NCBI RefSeq assembly: GCF_001418655.1
Contig: NZ_LIQZ01000267.1
Span: forward strand, 1-44,218
Source of the DNA: Streptomyces phaeochromogenes
Lineage (GTDB): Bacteria; Actinomycetota; Actinomycetes; Streptomycetales; Streptomycetaceae
Reading direction: 5' to 3'
DNA length: 44,218 bases
This document shows positions 33,415 to 41,989 of the stretch, in pieces (within the stretch, counting starts at the first letter, position 1; each line of letters begins with the position of its first letter). The notes under the pieces were generated by a model that had not been told where the DNA came from, searched no databases, and saw nothing but the letters and a program-made list of their open reading frames with translations. Made by a program: the position numbers and the translations under genes.

Positions 33415-34656
33415 TCAGCTGCGGGTGATCGGTGCGCTCCAGCGGCTTGTCTCGTGTTCTCGTCCGACTTCGGGAAGCCGGAAGCATGCGAGGGCGCCGA
33501 GCAGGCCGGCAGCACCCAGAAAGAGGAACAGTGCGGTGTAGCCCCCGAGTGCCAGCAGCGCGGGGCCCATGAACGGGACCAGTGACTCGGGCAGCTTGCT
33601 GGCGACGTTGAAGATCGCGAGATCCTTGGCGGCGTCGTCCTTGTCGGGCAGGACGCGTACGGACAGGGCGAAGTCGACGGACAGGAAGGTCCCCGTGCTG
33701 AGGCCCATGCCTGCCACAGCCACATAGACCCACGGACAGGTCGGAGGTCCACGCCATCATGGCGAGGCTGACAGCGGCTGTCACCCCGGCGAAGACCACG
33801 AACGGCTTCTGCCGCCGGACCAGATCGGACAAGTAGCCGGCAACCACCGTGGACACGATGACGCAGGCGATCGAGAGGACAACGAGCCGGAGGGTGACGC
33901 CGGTGAGTTCCTCCTTGCTGATGTCGAAGCGCTCCATGAGATAGAAGGCACTGAACGCGACGGAGGCGTAGGCGCATCCGATCAGAAGGCGGACGAGCCA
34001 CGCCCATCCGAACGCCGGGTGTTTACGGGGATCGAGCCAGAACGTCAGGGCCCTGGTCCGCAGGTTCAGCGGCGGCTTCGGCGCGTGGGTGGGCGTCTCG
34101 CGCAGCAGCAGGAAGGCGAGGATGCCGGCCAGGACCACATCCAGCAGCGGCCCGAGCGCGGTGGCCAGACCGACCAGCCCGGACACCCCTCCCGTCCGTC
34201 CCTCATCGACCTGGTCGGCGATGGCCGCGCTGTGCGCGGAACCCTGCAGGTTGGTGACCACCGCCACCCCGCACCACAGCAGCACCACCTGCCAGACCTC
34301 GGTCGTGTTGGGCATGATGACCAGCGCGAGTGCGGTGAGCAGCGTGCCGGTAAGGATCCAGGGGCGACGACGGCCCAGACGGGTGCGGGTGCGGTCCGAG
34401 ATCCGGCCGGCGACGGGGCTGAACACGATCGCGATCAGACCCCCCGCACCGACGACGATCCCGAACGCGGTCGTCGCCCCGTCGCCCGCGATGGCGTCGA
34501 GGTGAAGGGCGAGCAGCAGTTGGATGGGAGTGGTCAGTGCGACGTAGACGCCGAACTGGGACAGCATGACGGCCGGGACGAACCCGGCGCAGCGGGTGTC
34601 TTCACGTCGTCGCGCGGTGCGTCGACCGGCGGTGGGGCGAGGGATTCCGTTGGCAT
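33415..34656 (-). pseudogene. MFS transporter gene with frameshifts
   Basis: The main frame contains a major-facilitator protein: MLSQFGVYVALTTPIQLLLA, the loop motif GRISDRTRTRLGRRRPW between helices 2 and 3, and further membrane helices up to TSDLSVG. Near 33730 the coding moves by one base into VYVAVAGMGLSTGTFLSVDF and runs to the stop at 33415. A start MPTESLAPPPVDAPRDDVKT at 34656 is in another frame, with a second shift near 34600 needed to reach AGFVPAVMLSQ. It resembles sugar-type or multidrug MFS members; substrate unknown. Single-base errors in the assembly could also explain both shifts. Confidence 0.75.
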
Positions 34657-34988
34657 GATGCGTCCTTGCTCGTGGGTTGCGGCGGAGCGTGTCCGCTCGG
34701 TGTTCGGAGAGGTTCGGTGGTGTTTGTGGCGGGTTGCTTCTCGGCAGCGGCCCATTGGGCCGAGAGGGGGTGTCGGCCCGCCCGCGCGAAAGCAGGCACG
34801 CCTGTTTCAGAGCCTTCAGCGGTGGTGTGTGACGCTGCGGAGCGCGTGTTGCACCGCGGTGGCCATGGCCTGCCGGCCCTGGGTGTTGGGGTGTGAACCC
34901 GCTGCCGGAGTCGTCGCGACGAGCGGTTCGATTCAGCGTTCGTTGGCGGGCTTACCAAGCGCGTCCTGCTCGATGCATAGATCACAGG
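34657..34988. other. mostly non-coding, with a possible hydrolase remnant
   Basis: No intact gene lies here. A short leftward frame inside it resembles an SGNH hydrolase C-terminus and is listed separately. Confidence 0.4.
34818..34912 (-). pseudogene. possible SGNH/GDSL hydrolase C-terminal remnant
   Basis: The frame reads AAGSHPNTQGRQAMATAV, then QHALRSVTHHR and a stop. It resembles the block around the catalytic histidine of SGNH hydrolases (FHPNxxGxxxMA). Nothing of the enzyme is left upstream. The stretch is short, so the identity is tentative. Confidence 0.35.
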
Positions 34989-35264
34989 TCAGGCGTCGTC
35001 CTCAACGAGTCCGAAACCTTGAGGGAAGCCCTCCAAGAACTCGCGGCGCGAAGGATCAGCTTCCTCGGCAGCCATCGAACCGAGTAGGTCGATGAACTCG
35101 CTTCGCTGATCGCTCGTCAGCTGAGTCACCAGATGGGCAACACCCTCAAGGACCTTGACCGCGTCATCCGGATCCATCTGCTCGTCCTCGCACCCCTCAA
35201 CGAACCAGAGAACATCGGCCAAGGCCTCCGCCAGAGCACGGGTCAGCGACGGGTACACAGGCAT
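34989..35264 (-). CDS. small acidic hypothetical protein, 91 aa
   Basis: ATG 35264 follows GGGAGA at a good distance. The protein is helical and acidic (LTRALAEALADVLWFVEGCE, AVKVLEGVAHLVTQLTSDQR, SEFIDLLGSMAAEEADPSR). No signal peptide or membrane helix. I do not recognise a named family. It resembles small acidic Streptomyces proteins sometimes found beside polymorphic-toxin or effector genes, but no such gene is adjacent. Confidence 0.65.
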   Translation of the reverse strand: MPVYPSLTRALAEALADVLWFVEGCEDEQMDPDDAVKVLEGVAHLVTQLTSDQRSEFIDLLGSMAAEEADPSRREFLEGFPQGFGLVEDDA

Positions 35265-35533
35265 TGGAACGATCTCCCACCAGGCAGCTGATCGAGCGCG
35301 GCCATCTCACTACAAGCCACTGACATCACTGTCGGTGAGCCCTCCACAGAAAGTGGGCCAGAGCCCGAGAACGAGCGGCACTTCGACGTCGGTTCGGGAG
35401 GCGGTTGGCGGTCGCGGCCTGACCGGAATGTTCGCGAGTTCCACGGCACCTGGGCCTGCTGAGGTGTTCTCGTTGACCAAGGGCGCCGGCCCGGTGTGGG
35501 TCCGCAGCCGGGCGGGGTGGTGCGCTGTCGGGC

Positions 35534-35944
35534 CTAGGGGTGCACCTGCCACCAGGAGTTCGCCTCAGCGTGGGCGACTTCGGCGTCGTACTGACCCGCA
35601 TCAAAGTGGAGCTCCGGCGGGGGGTGGGGCGTGGGGGCGTGCGCCGCATCCGGGGCCTCCCAGTCCGACCACTGCACGATCTCCCCGAATCGCTGCACGA
35701 CCACGGTGAGGAAGCCGCAGCACCCGCCGGTGCAGTCGGGTTCCCCCAGCTCCAGGCGGCGGGCCTCTCCGGTCGCCCGGAGAGGGCTGGGCCGCCCCGC
35801 CGGGAGCATATCGGCGGCGTACGGTCCGCGGCCGCCTTTGTCGACCGTCTCTTCGACGATGTCCTCGCCGTTGACCCAGAACCGCACCTGCGCAGCGAAC
35901 CGGGATCCCGGCGGCAACACCTTGATCTCCAAACGATCGGACAT
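35534..35944 (-). CDS. hypothetical protein with a CxxxCC motif, 136 aa
   Basis: ATG 35944 opens a soluble protein with beta-rich sequence: DRLEIKVLPPGSRFAAQVRF, WVNGEDIVEETVDKG, then ELGEPDCTGGCCGFLTVVV with three close cysteines, and IVQWSDWEAPD. The cysteines could bind metal. I do not recognise the family; it looks like a stand-alone Streptomyces hypothetical. 269 bases without a gene separate it from the next leftward gene. Confidence 0.65.
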   Translation of the reverse strand: MSDRLEIKVLPPGSRFAAQVRFWVNGEDIVEETVDKGGRGPYAADMLPAGRPSPLRATGEARRLELGEPDCTGGCCGFLTVVVQRFGEIVQWSDWEAPDAAHAPTPHPPPELHFDAGQYDAEVAHAEANSWWQVHP

Positions 35945-36126
35945 CAGACCACCCTACGAGGCGTCCTGACGCCGGCGCGAGGCCCGGCCGACGATGCCTC
36001 CACCCGCCGCGTGAGAGGTTCAGAAGGTGCCTCCCGTTCTCGTGAACGTCGACTACGGCCCGGGCAGAGCGCCTCCCGCAGTCGTGAACAACTGCTGTCG
36101 TGAGTCGTCGATAAAGCCACGGGCGG

Positions 36127-36924
36127 GTGAAAAGCAGCCGGGCGGCAGGGGCAACAAATTGGGGTGACAGGTCTCGGCCTCGTGGGCATGATCCGTCCGT
36201 TGTTCCGTCACGTCTGACTTCGGGGTACGCCACGTCCATCCACCGCGAACGAGCCTGGTCGCTGCCTTGGGCTGCCGCCGACCCCGGCCGGAACGCTTTC
36301 GACTGGGACAACGATGAGGCGGCACAGCTGACGGCGCTTGTCGTCCCGATGGTGCCTTCCGCGGCCGACCGGACGGCTGATCCCGACCGGATGGCGGGCT
36401 TTCGATTCATCGACAAGGTCACCGTGCTCCTGGTGTCCCGTTACGGCCGCTGGGCCTGCGGTTGGGACTACTCGGTCCACAACGGTGGTCCGGTCGACGC
36501 CTGGTGCTGCGATGCGCACTCGGTTGGAGAGGCACAGGAGACCGCCGAACGCGTCGTGGCCTGCCTGCTGGAGTGGCGTGACTGGCTGGAGGACGTGGCC
36601 GAGCGGTTCGAGCAGCTTGCACCGCATCCCGACGCGGACGCCGAGGACCGAAGCTGGCATCTGGAACGCGCGGTGACCCGCCTCGTCACCGCGGTCGTCA
36701 GCAGCACCCACGCCGAGTCGTCCTGGTACGGGCTCTGCGAGACGACGCTGACCTGGTTCCTCACCTCCACCGGCCTGGGCCTGGAAGAGGCGCAGAAGGC
36801 GGTGGAAGCCGCTATCGGCGGCCGGTTCAAGAGCCACGTTGCTCCTGCCCCGACCCTGGTCGACACGGTTGGAGAGGACCTGGCAATTCGCCTGACCGGT
36901 CGCGGGTTCTATCGTGAGCGATGA
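36127..36924 (+). CDS. hypothetical protein coupled to the Fic-domain gene, up to 265 aa
   Basis: Conserved-looking sequence starts near SGYATSIHRERAWSLPWAAA (about 36220) and runs to the end: VTVLLVSRYGRWACGWDYSV, a long helical part (VVACLLEWRDWLEDVAERFE) and ESSWYGLCETTLTWFLTSTG. The first 30 codons from GTG 36127 look less protein-like and no better start is visible, so the N-terminus is uncertain. The stop overlaps the GTG of the Fic gene by 11 bases, so the two are translated together. It may be the antitoxin or substrate-binding partner of the Fic protein; this is inference. Confidence 0.65.
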   Translation: MKSSRAAGATNWGDRSRPRGHDPSVVPSRLTSGYATSIHRERAWSLPWAAADPGRNAFDWDNDEAAQLTALVVPMVPSAADRTADPDRMAGFRFIDKVTVLLVSRYGRWACGWDYSVHNGGPVDAWCCDAHSVGEAQETAERVVACLLEWRDWLEDVAERFEQLAPHPDADAEDRSWHLERAVTRLVTAVVSSTHAESSWYGLCETTLTWFLTSTGLGLEEAQKAVEAAIGGRFKSHVAPAPTLVDTVGEDLAIRLTGRGFYRER

Positions 36925-37543
36925 CGCGCTGGCAACGTGGTGCAAGGTCAGGGAGCAGGTCGACTGGTCCTCGGCCGCGAGCGTAGGCCCGGTACCGGTG
37001 CGCCCGGCCGTCGACGGACTCGCTGCCTGGTTCGACGGTCCGGTCCGCCTTCGCGACCCGGATCGTGCCGGTCGGCTGCTCGCCGCGATGGCCCTGTCCC
37101 GCGTCGCGGCCTCACAGGGAGAGCCGCTCACCCCGACCCTGCTCGCCGACTGGCAGAGGCTGGTCCTTGGTGTGAACGAGGTGGGCCTGCGTCAGAGCGA
37201 CGCCTTCGCCAAGGGCGGCCGGGAACGATACGGCCTCACGCCCCACACATGGCAGGACTTCGCCGTCTGCCTGCACCAGAGCGCCGACCCGTCGGTTCCC
37301 CTGACAGCCCGCGCAGCCAGGGCATACCTCGATGTCGCCTTCTTCCACCCCTACCCGGACGGCAACGCCCGCCTGGCACTGCTGGTCCTCGCGCACGTCC
37401 TGGAGATTGAAGGAGCGCGCCTGGACGAAGTGGGGCCGCTGCAGACCACCCGCTACGCGGACGACCCTGACGGCGCTCTCGACCTGGCGGCGCTGGTCAC
37501 CGTGCTGATCCGCGCCACTCACCGTCGGGCAACCGCACGGTGA
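36914..37543 (+). CDS. Fic-domain protein, 209 aa
   Basis: The Fic core is present at residues 144-153 as FHPYPDGNAR, with H145 the catalytic histidine and the phosphate-binding D-G-N-x-R; the canonical motif is HPFx(D/E)GN(G/K)R, so the last small residue is alanine here. The helices around it (ARAARAYLDVAFFHPYP, LALLVLAHVLEIEGAR) fit the fold. Fic enzymes move AMP or another nucleotide group to a protein hydroxyl. I see no clear (S/T)xxxE(G/N) inhibitory helix in this protein, so the partner gene upstream may supply it. A hairpin overlaps the stop codon. Confidence 0.85.
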   Translation: MSDDALATWCKVREQVDWSSAASVGPVPVRPAVDGLAAWFDGPVRLRDPDRAGRLLAAMALSRVAASQGEPLTPTLLADWQRLVLGVNEVGLRQSDAFAKGGRERYGLTPHTWQDFAVCLHQSADPSVPLTARAARAYLDVAFFHPYPDGNARLALLVLAHVLEIEGARLDEVGPLQTTRYADDPDGALDLAALVTVLIRATHRRATAR

Positions 37544-37547
37544 GTGG
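37515..37547 (+). terminator. hairpin overlapping the Fic stop codon
   Basis: CCACTCACCGT pairs perfectly with ACGGTGAGTGG (11 bp) around an 11-nt loop. The right arm contains the TGA of the Fic gene. Confidence 0.65.
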
Positions 37548-37946
37548 GAGTCGGCACACTGAGCGCCTTGGCGAGTTGGGGTACGAGGCGCAAGCGGGCG
37601 GTGTGGTAGGGGATCGCCACCTTGCACTTGCCGGTGCGGCATGAGGAGCCCGCAGGGGCGGCGCAGGTGGACATCGGGCGTCTTGCGATTCCAGGCGCTT
37701 GAAGTCGTCGCTCACGACTCAGACCGTTTCATGAGGGTGTTTCAGACGCCCAGCTGTTTGCAACAACTCATGAAACATGATCGCCGCAGGTGGACGACTG
37801 CGCGGCCGGGTGTTTCATGAGCGACCACCTTTGAAACAGGGGCTGCCCCATGGGGTAGGGGGCTCGCGATTACCGGGAGCCGATGGAGCGTGCCGGGCGC
37901 CGAGGTTGTTGGGTGTAGCTCTCTTGCAATGAGATCGTTAAGGCCG
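37548..37946. other. non-coding region with repeated motif
   Basis: No credible gene. The left part is open in shadow frames only. The right part contains the TGTTTCATGAG repeats listed separately. Confidence 0.5.
37726..37838. repeat. cluster of TGTTTCATGAG-type motifs in both orientations
   Basis: GTTTCATGAG (37726-37735), GGTGTTTCAG (37736-37745), inverted CTCATGAAACA (37767-37777), TGTTTCATGAG (37811-37821) and inverted TTGAAACA (37831-37838) lie within 113 bp. The half-site spacing suits an operator cluster or recombinase/replication-type binding sites. Confidence 0.65.
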
Positions 37947-38060
37947 TCAGGCGGTAAGCGTACTGGTCAGCGTGGGGTGGACGCGTTGGCGTTCGGCGGC
38001 GAGATGGTGTTGCCAGTAGGCGTCGAAGTCGCCGTTGCCAATTGACCGCGCGGAGCTGAA
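37947..38060 (-). pseudogene. possible transposase C-terminal remnant
   Basis: The frame ends GNGDFDAYWQHHLAAERQRV then HPTLTSTLTA and a stop. The pattern NGDFDxYWxxHxxxEHxRxHP is the C-terminus I associate with ISKra4-type transposases. Only about 35 codons remain. Confidence is low because it rests on memory of one motif. Confidence 0.4.
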
Positions 38061-38084
38061 GCAGGGATTCCCGACGGAGTCAAG

Positions 38085-38492
38085 CTAAGCCTCGGACGGT
38101 GTCGGCGGCGTGGCGGAGGAGGGTTTCTCCTGCGTGTCCTTGGGATCCAGCAGGACGATGCCACGTCGGGCCAACCACTGCTCACCCCAGTTGCTGAGTC
38201 CGATCAGCAGCGGCTCCATAGAGCGTGCTTCCTCGGTCAAGGCGTACTCCACCTTGGGCGGGACGACCGGGTAGACAGTTCGCTGCACCAGACCGTCCTC
38301 CTCCAGCTCACGCAGTTGCTTGGTCAGCAGGCGCGGAGCGATGCCGGGCACCTGGCGATGCAGCTCGTTGAACCGCATGGTCCCCTCAAGCAGATGGAAA
38401 AGGATCACACCTTTCCACTTCCCGCCGATGATCTTGGCTGTTGCTTCCATCGCGCAGCCTGGCAGGTCGTCAAACGGTCGAGTCCGCGGCAT
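38085..38492 (-). CDS. HxlR-family transcriptional regulator, 135 aa
   Basis: Typical one-domain winged-helix HxlR protein: CAMEATAKIIGGKWKGVILF, the recognition region MRFNELHRQVPGIAPRLLTKQLRELEEDGLV and the wing VYPVVPPKVEYALTEEARSM. The GxCxME cysteine is placed as PGCAMEA. HxlR proteins often sense electrophiles or oxidants through that cysteine and control neighbouring reductases. It lies beside a truncated old-yellow-enzyme gene and near an intact one, which supports such a role. ATG 38492. Confidence 0.92.
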   Translation of the reverse strand: MPRTRPFDDLPGCAMEATAKIIGGKWKGVILFHLLEGTMRFNELHRQVPGIAPRLLTKQLRELEEDGLVQRTVYPVVPPKVEYALTEEARSMEPLLIGLSNWGEQWLARRGIVLLDPKDTQEKPSSATPPTPSEA

Positions 38493-38670
38493 GGGGCACC
38501 TCCGAGTCGTGCTGCCTGTCGAGTGTCTCGTGCCCGGAGGGCATCCCCTCCGGGCACAGGGCCGGTCCGCCGCCCGGTGCCGGGAGCGCTTCGGCCGCCC
38601 CGGCCCCGGGCGGCCGCGACGAGTTCGGTGTCCTTGCCCCGGGGTGGTTGCGGGACCAGGGCAGAACCGG

Positions 38671-39440
38671 TTAGGAGACCGTGGCGTCCATCGGCGCGGC
38701 GGGCAGCGGGGGCTGCGAGCGCTGCCAGGCCGACCCGTAGCGGGTGTACTGCAACGGGACCTCTATGGCCGCACGCAGCTCGTCCGCGGCGGTCCGGGCC
38801 CAGAAAGGGTCCTTCAGCATCTCCCGGCCGACCAGCACGATGTCTGCGCGGTCGTTTTGCAGGATCTCCTCGGCCTGGCGGCCGCTCTCGATCAGGCCGA
38901 CCGCACCGGTCCTGATTCCCACCTCCCTGCGAATCAGATCCGCGGCGGGCACCTGGTAGTTCGGGTAGGACTGCACCTTCACCGGGGCGATACCGCCGGA
39001 TGAAGCGTCGATCAGGTCGACGCCCTGCTCCTTCATCCACCTGCCGTAGGTGACGAAGTCCTCCGGAACGTTCCCGCCCTCCGCATAGTCGGTCGAGGAG
39101 ATGCGGACGAACAGCGGGCCGTCCCACTCGCCGCGCACCGCGCCTATGGTCTCCCGCACGATCCTGTAGCGGTTCTCCCGGCTGCCTCCGTACTCGTCCG
39201 TGCGGTGGTTGGCCAGAGGTGAGAGGAACTCGTTGAGCAGGAAGCCGTGCGCCGTGTGCACCTCGAGCACGTCGAATCCGGCGGCCTTCGCCCGTGCCGC
39301 CGCAGTCCGGAACGCCTCGACGACCTCCTTGATGTCCCCGACGCCAAGCTCCTGGGGAACGCGTGAACCGTCACTGAAGGGAATGGGTGAGGGGGCCACC
39401 GCGATCTCGGACTCCACGCCGAGCTGCCGCCCCGCGTGGA
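38671..39440 (-). pseudogene. old yellow enzyme (NADH:flavin oxidoreductase), C-terminal two thirds
   Basis: The frame begins inside the HAGRQLGVESEIAVAPS motif and continues through AAGFDVLEVHTAHGFLLNEF, LANHRTDEYGGSRENRYRIV, LFVRISSTDYAEGG and IVLVGREMLKDPFWAR to the end. About 95 N-terminal residues with the FMN-binding start and first loops are missing; the sequence changes abruptly at 39440, just past the terminator of the neighbouring operon. An intact paralogue is at 40823-41932. The GTG at 39417 could give a useless partial protein. Confidence 0.8.
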
Positions 39441-39459
39441 CTCATCTGAGACCGGCCAC

Positions 39460-39491
39460 GGGGCTGCCCAATGGGATGGGCGGGCAGCCCC
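39460..39491 (-). terminator. strong hairpin terminator of the redox operon
   Basis: GGGGCTGCCC and GGGCAGCCCC form a 10-bp perfect stem around 12 nt. It lies 32 bases beyond the VOC gene stop, so it ends the leftward operon. Confidence 0.75.
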
Positions 39492-39523
39492 CTCCGAAGG
39501 CCCTGCACCGACCACAGAAGGTG

Positions 39524-39955
39524 TCAGGCGGCGAACACTTTAGAGTCGTCGGCGAACGCTTTGAACTCCAGGGCGTTGCCGGCCGGGTCGAGCAGGAACA
39601 TCGTCCATTGCTCGCCGGTTTCGCCTGCGAAGCGCACGTAGGGCTCGATGATGAATTCAGTGTCCGCGGGGCGCAGCCGGTCGGCGAGCCGGTGGAAGGC
39701 GTCGATGGTCAGGATCAGCCCGAAGTGCGGTACGGGGACGTCGTGGCCGTCGACCGGGTTGTGTATCTGTTCGGTGCGGGCCGGGGCGAGGTGGGTGACG
39801 AGCTGGTGGCCGTACAGGTTCCAGTCCACCCAGGTGTCGGCGCTGCGGCCCTGTGCCAGGCCGAGCGTCTCGCCGTAGAAGTGGCGGGCGGCGTTCAGGT
39901 CGTCGACCGGGACGGCGAGGTGGAAGCGGGGAATGGGGGAGGCAAGACCGGACAT
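39524..39955 (-). CDS. VOC/glyoxalase-family protein, 143 aa
   Basis: A vicinal-oxygen-chelate protein of two beta-alpha-beta-beta-beta units: FHLAVPVDDLNAARHFYGET and later FIIEPYVRFAGETGEQWTMF, LLDPAGNALEFKAF. Metal-ligand candidates are the histidine in PRFHLAVP, the histidine in PVPHFGLIL and the glutamate in NALEFKA. Such proteins act as glyoxalases, dioxygenases or resistance proteins. Last gene of the leftward operon. Confidence 0.85.
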   Translation of the reverse strand: MSGLASPIPRFHLAVPVDDLNAARHFYGETLGLAQGRSADTWVDWNLYGHQLVTHLAPARTEQIHNPVDGHDVPVPHFGLILTIDAFHRLADRLRPADTEFIIEPYVRFAGETGEQWTMFLLDPAGNALEFKAFADDSKVFAA

Positions 39956-39994
39956 GGGTGGTGTTCCTTCCGAGCGGCGTGGAGTGCCTGGCGC

Positions 39995-40738
39995 TTACCA
40001 GTTCTGACGGGTGGGGGAGATGATCAGGTCGTTGACGGTGACGTCGGCGGGCTGGTCGAGGGCGTAGACGACGGCGTCGGCGATGGCCTCGGGGCTGATG
40101 GCGATGGAGTTGAGCTCCTGGGCGGCCTTGCGTCCGGCGGGGTCGGTGACCTTGTCGGCCCATCCGGTGTCGATGACGCCGGGGCTGATCGTGGAGGCCT
40201 TGATGCCCTGGTGGACGCCGAGTTCCCGGCGCATGGACTCGGTCATGGCCTGCACGAAGAACTTCGTCGCGCTGTAGACACCAGCACCGTCGCCGACCTG
40301 GTGGCCGGCCACCGAGTCCATGTTCAGGATGTGGCCGGACTTCTGGCGGAGCATCACGGGCAGGACGGCGTGGACACCGTTGAGGTAGCCGCGGATGTTC
40401 ACGTCGAGCATCCGGTTCCAGTCGTCGAGCGCGAGGTCCTTCCAGTACGAGAAGAGCATCAGTCCGGCGTTGTTGACGAGGACGTCGATACGCCCGTAGG
40501 TGTCGACGGCGAAGTCGGCCAGCGCCTGCATGTCGGCGGCGTCGGTGACGTCGGTGAGCCGGGCGGCTGCGGTGCCGCCGGCCTTCTCGATGTCGGCGAC
40601 CAACTGGTCGAGGTCTTCCTGGCCGCCGGCGGCGGCGACGATCTTGGCGCCACGGACGGCGAGGGCCTTGGCACTGACGGCGCCGATGCCGGAGGAGGCG
40701 CCGGTGATGACGACGGCCTTGTCCTGAAGATGGTTCAT
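39995..40738 (-). CDS. short-chain dehydrogenase/reductase, 247 aa
   Basis: Classical SDR: cofactor motif VVITGASSGIGAVSAKALA, NNAG in VLVNNAGLMLF, catalytic serine in MDSVAGHQVG and the YSATK site (GVYSATKFFVQAM), then SPGVIDTGW. It should oxidise or reduce a hydroxyl/carbonyl with NAD(P). Substrate unknown. It is 39 bases upstream of the VOC gene and 84 downstream of the old yellow enzyme gene, in the same operon. Confidence 0.9.
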   Translation of the reverse strand: MNHLQDKAVVITGASSGIGAVSAKALAVRGAKIVAAAGGQEDLDQLVADIEKAGGTAAARLTDVTDAADMQALADFAVDTYGRIDVLVNNAGLMLFSYWKDLALDDWNRMLDVNIRGYLNGVHAVLPVMLRQKSGHILNMDSVAGHQVGDGAGVYSATKFFVQAMTESMRRELGVHQGIKASTISPGVIDTGWADKVTDPAGRKAAQELNSIAISPEAIADAVVYALDQPADVTVNDLIISPTRQNW

Positions 40739-40822
40739 GGGGATCTCCCGGTGCGGTGGTTCAGCGCGCCTTTCCTGGTGAGGGGAGCGCGGCGGAGGCT
40801 GTATCTGTACGGGGTGGGGAGG

Positions 40823-41932
40823 TCAGCGCTTGCGGCGCTTGACGACGTAGGCGTATTGGTCCGGCCAGGTCGGCTCGGCGCCGAGCGCGAGCGCGGCGTG
40901 CTGGGCCCAGTAGGGGTTGCGGAGCAGTTCCCGGCCGAGGAAGACGGCGTCGGCCTGCCCGCCTGTGATGATGTCCTCGGCCTGCTGCGGCTCGGTGATG
41001 ATGCCGACGGCTGCGGTGGGAATGCCGACCTGGTTGCGGGCCTGGTCCGCGAAGGGCACCTGGTAGTTCGGCCCGGCGACGATCTTCGCGTCGCGGACCA
41101 TGCCGCCGGTGGACACGTCCACCAGGTCAACGCCGTGGGCGTGGAGTTCCTTGGCGAGGCGGACGGTGTCCTCCCCAGTCCAGCCCTCGCGCTCGTCCTC
41201 CGGGTTCTCGGTCAGCCAGTCGGTGGCCGAGGTGCGGAAGAACACCGGCAGGTCCTCGGGCCACACGGCGCGGACGGCGTCGACGACCTCCAGGGCGAAG
41301 CGGATGCGGTTCTCGAAGCTGCCGCCGTAGGCGTCGGTGCGGTGGTTGGAGGCCGGGGAGAGGAAGGAGTTGATCAGGTAGCCGTGGGCGCCGTGCACCT
41401 CGGCGACCTGGAATCCGGCGGCCAGGGCACGTTGGGCGGAGTCGGCGAAGTCGCGTACGAGCTGCTGGATCTCCTCCACGGTCAGCTCGTGCGGGACAGC
41501 GAGTCCGTCGTAGGCGATCGCGCTGGGGGCGACGGGCTGCCAGCCGCCCTCGGACTCGGTCAGGTAGCGGTCGGACAGCCAGGGCTTGTCCACGGACGCC
41601 TTGCGGCCGGCGTGGGCGAGCTGGATGGCCGGGACGGCACCGTGGGTCTTGATGGCCGCGGTGATGCGGGTGAACGCCTCCTGCTGGCGGTCGTTCCACA
41701 GGCCCAGGTCCCAGGGGCTGATGCGCCCGTCGGGCCGGACGCCGGTGGCCTCGGCCATGACCAGGCCCGCACCGCCGGCGGCGCGCGAGGCCAGGTGGGT
41801 GAGGTGGAAGTCGGTCGGCGCACCGGTGTCCGGGCCCTCGGGGGCGGCGGAGTACATGCACATCGGGGACATCCAGGCCCGGTTGGGTATCGGCAGGGAG
41901 CGCAGGGTGAGGGGTGTGAACAGGGAACTCAT
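40823..41932 (-). CDS. old yellow enzyme (YqjM-like NADH:flavin oxidoreductase), 369 aa
   Basis: A full-length FMN-dependent ene-reductase: SLPIPNRAWMSPMCMYSA with the YqjM-type cysteine, AIQLAHAGRKASVDKPW, VAEVHGAHGYLINSF, SNHRTDAYGGSFENR and AVFLGRELLRNPYWA. It reduces activated C=C bonds of quinones, enones or nitro compounds with NAD(P)H. It groups with SDR, RidA and VOC genes, suggesting handling of reactive electrophiles. A truncated paralogue lies at 38671-39440. Confidence 0.92.
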   Translation of the reverse strand: MSSLFTPLTLRSLPIPNRAWMSPMCMYSAAPEGPDTGAPTDFHLTHLASRAAGGAGLVMAEATGVRPDGRISPWDLGLWNDRQQEAFTRITAAIKTHGAVPAIQLAHAGRKASVDKPWLSDRYLTESEGGWQPVAPSAIAYDGLAVPHELTVEEIQQLVRDFADSAQRALAAGFQVAEVHGAHGYLINSFLSPASNHRTDAYGGSFENRIRFALEVVDAVRAVWPEDLPVFFRTSATDWLTENPEDEREGWTGEDTVRLAKELHAHGVDLVDVSTGGMVRDAKIVAGPNYQVPFADQARNQVGIPTAAVGIITEPQQAEDIITGGQADAVFLGRELLRNPYWAQHAALALGAEPTWPDQYAYVVKRRKR

Positions 41933-41989
41933 GGGGGTGGTGCTTCTTTCGTGATCGGTGTCGTCGGTCGGGGCGGCTGCCGCCCGGTG

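Noticed and set aside
35265..35533. Leftward frames in the gap between the two small hypothetical genes
   Set aside because: Proline/arginine-rich shadow translations without start signals.
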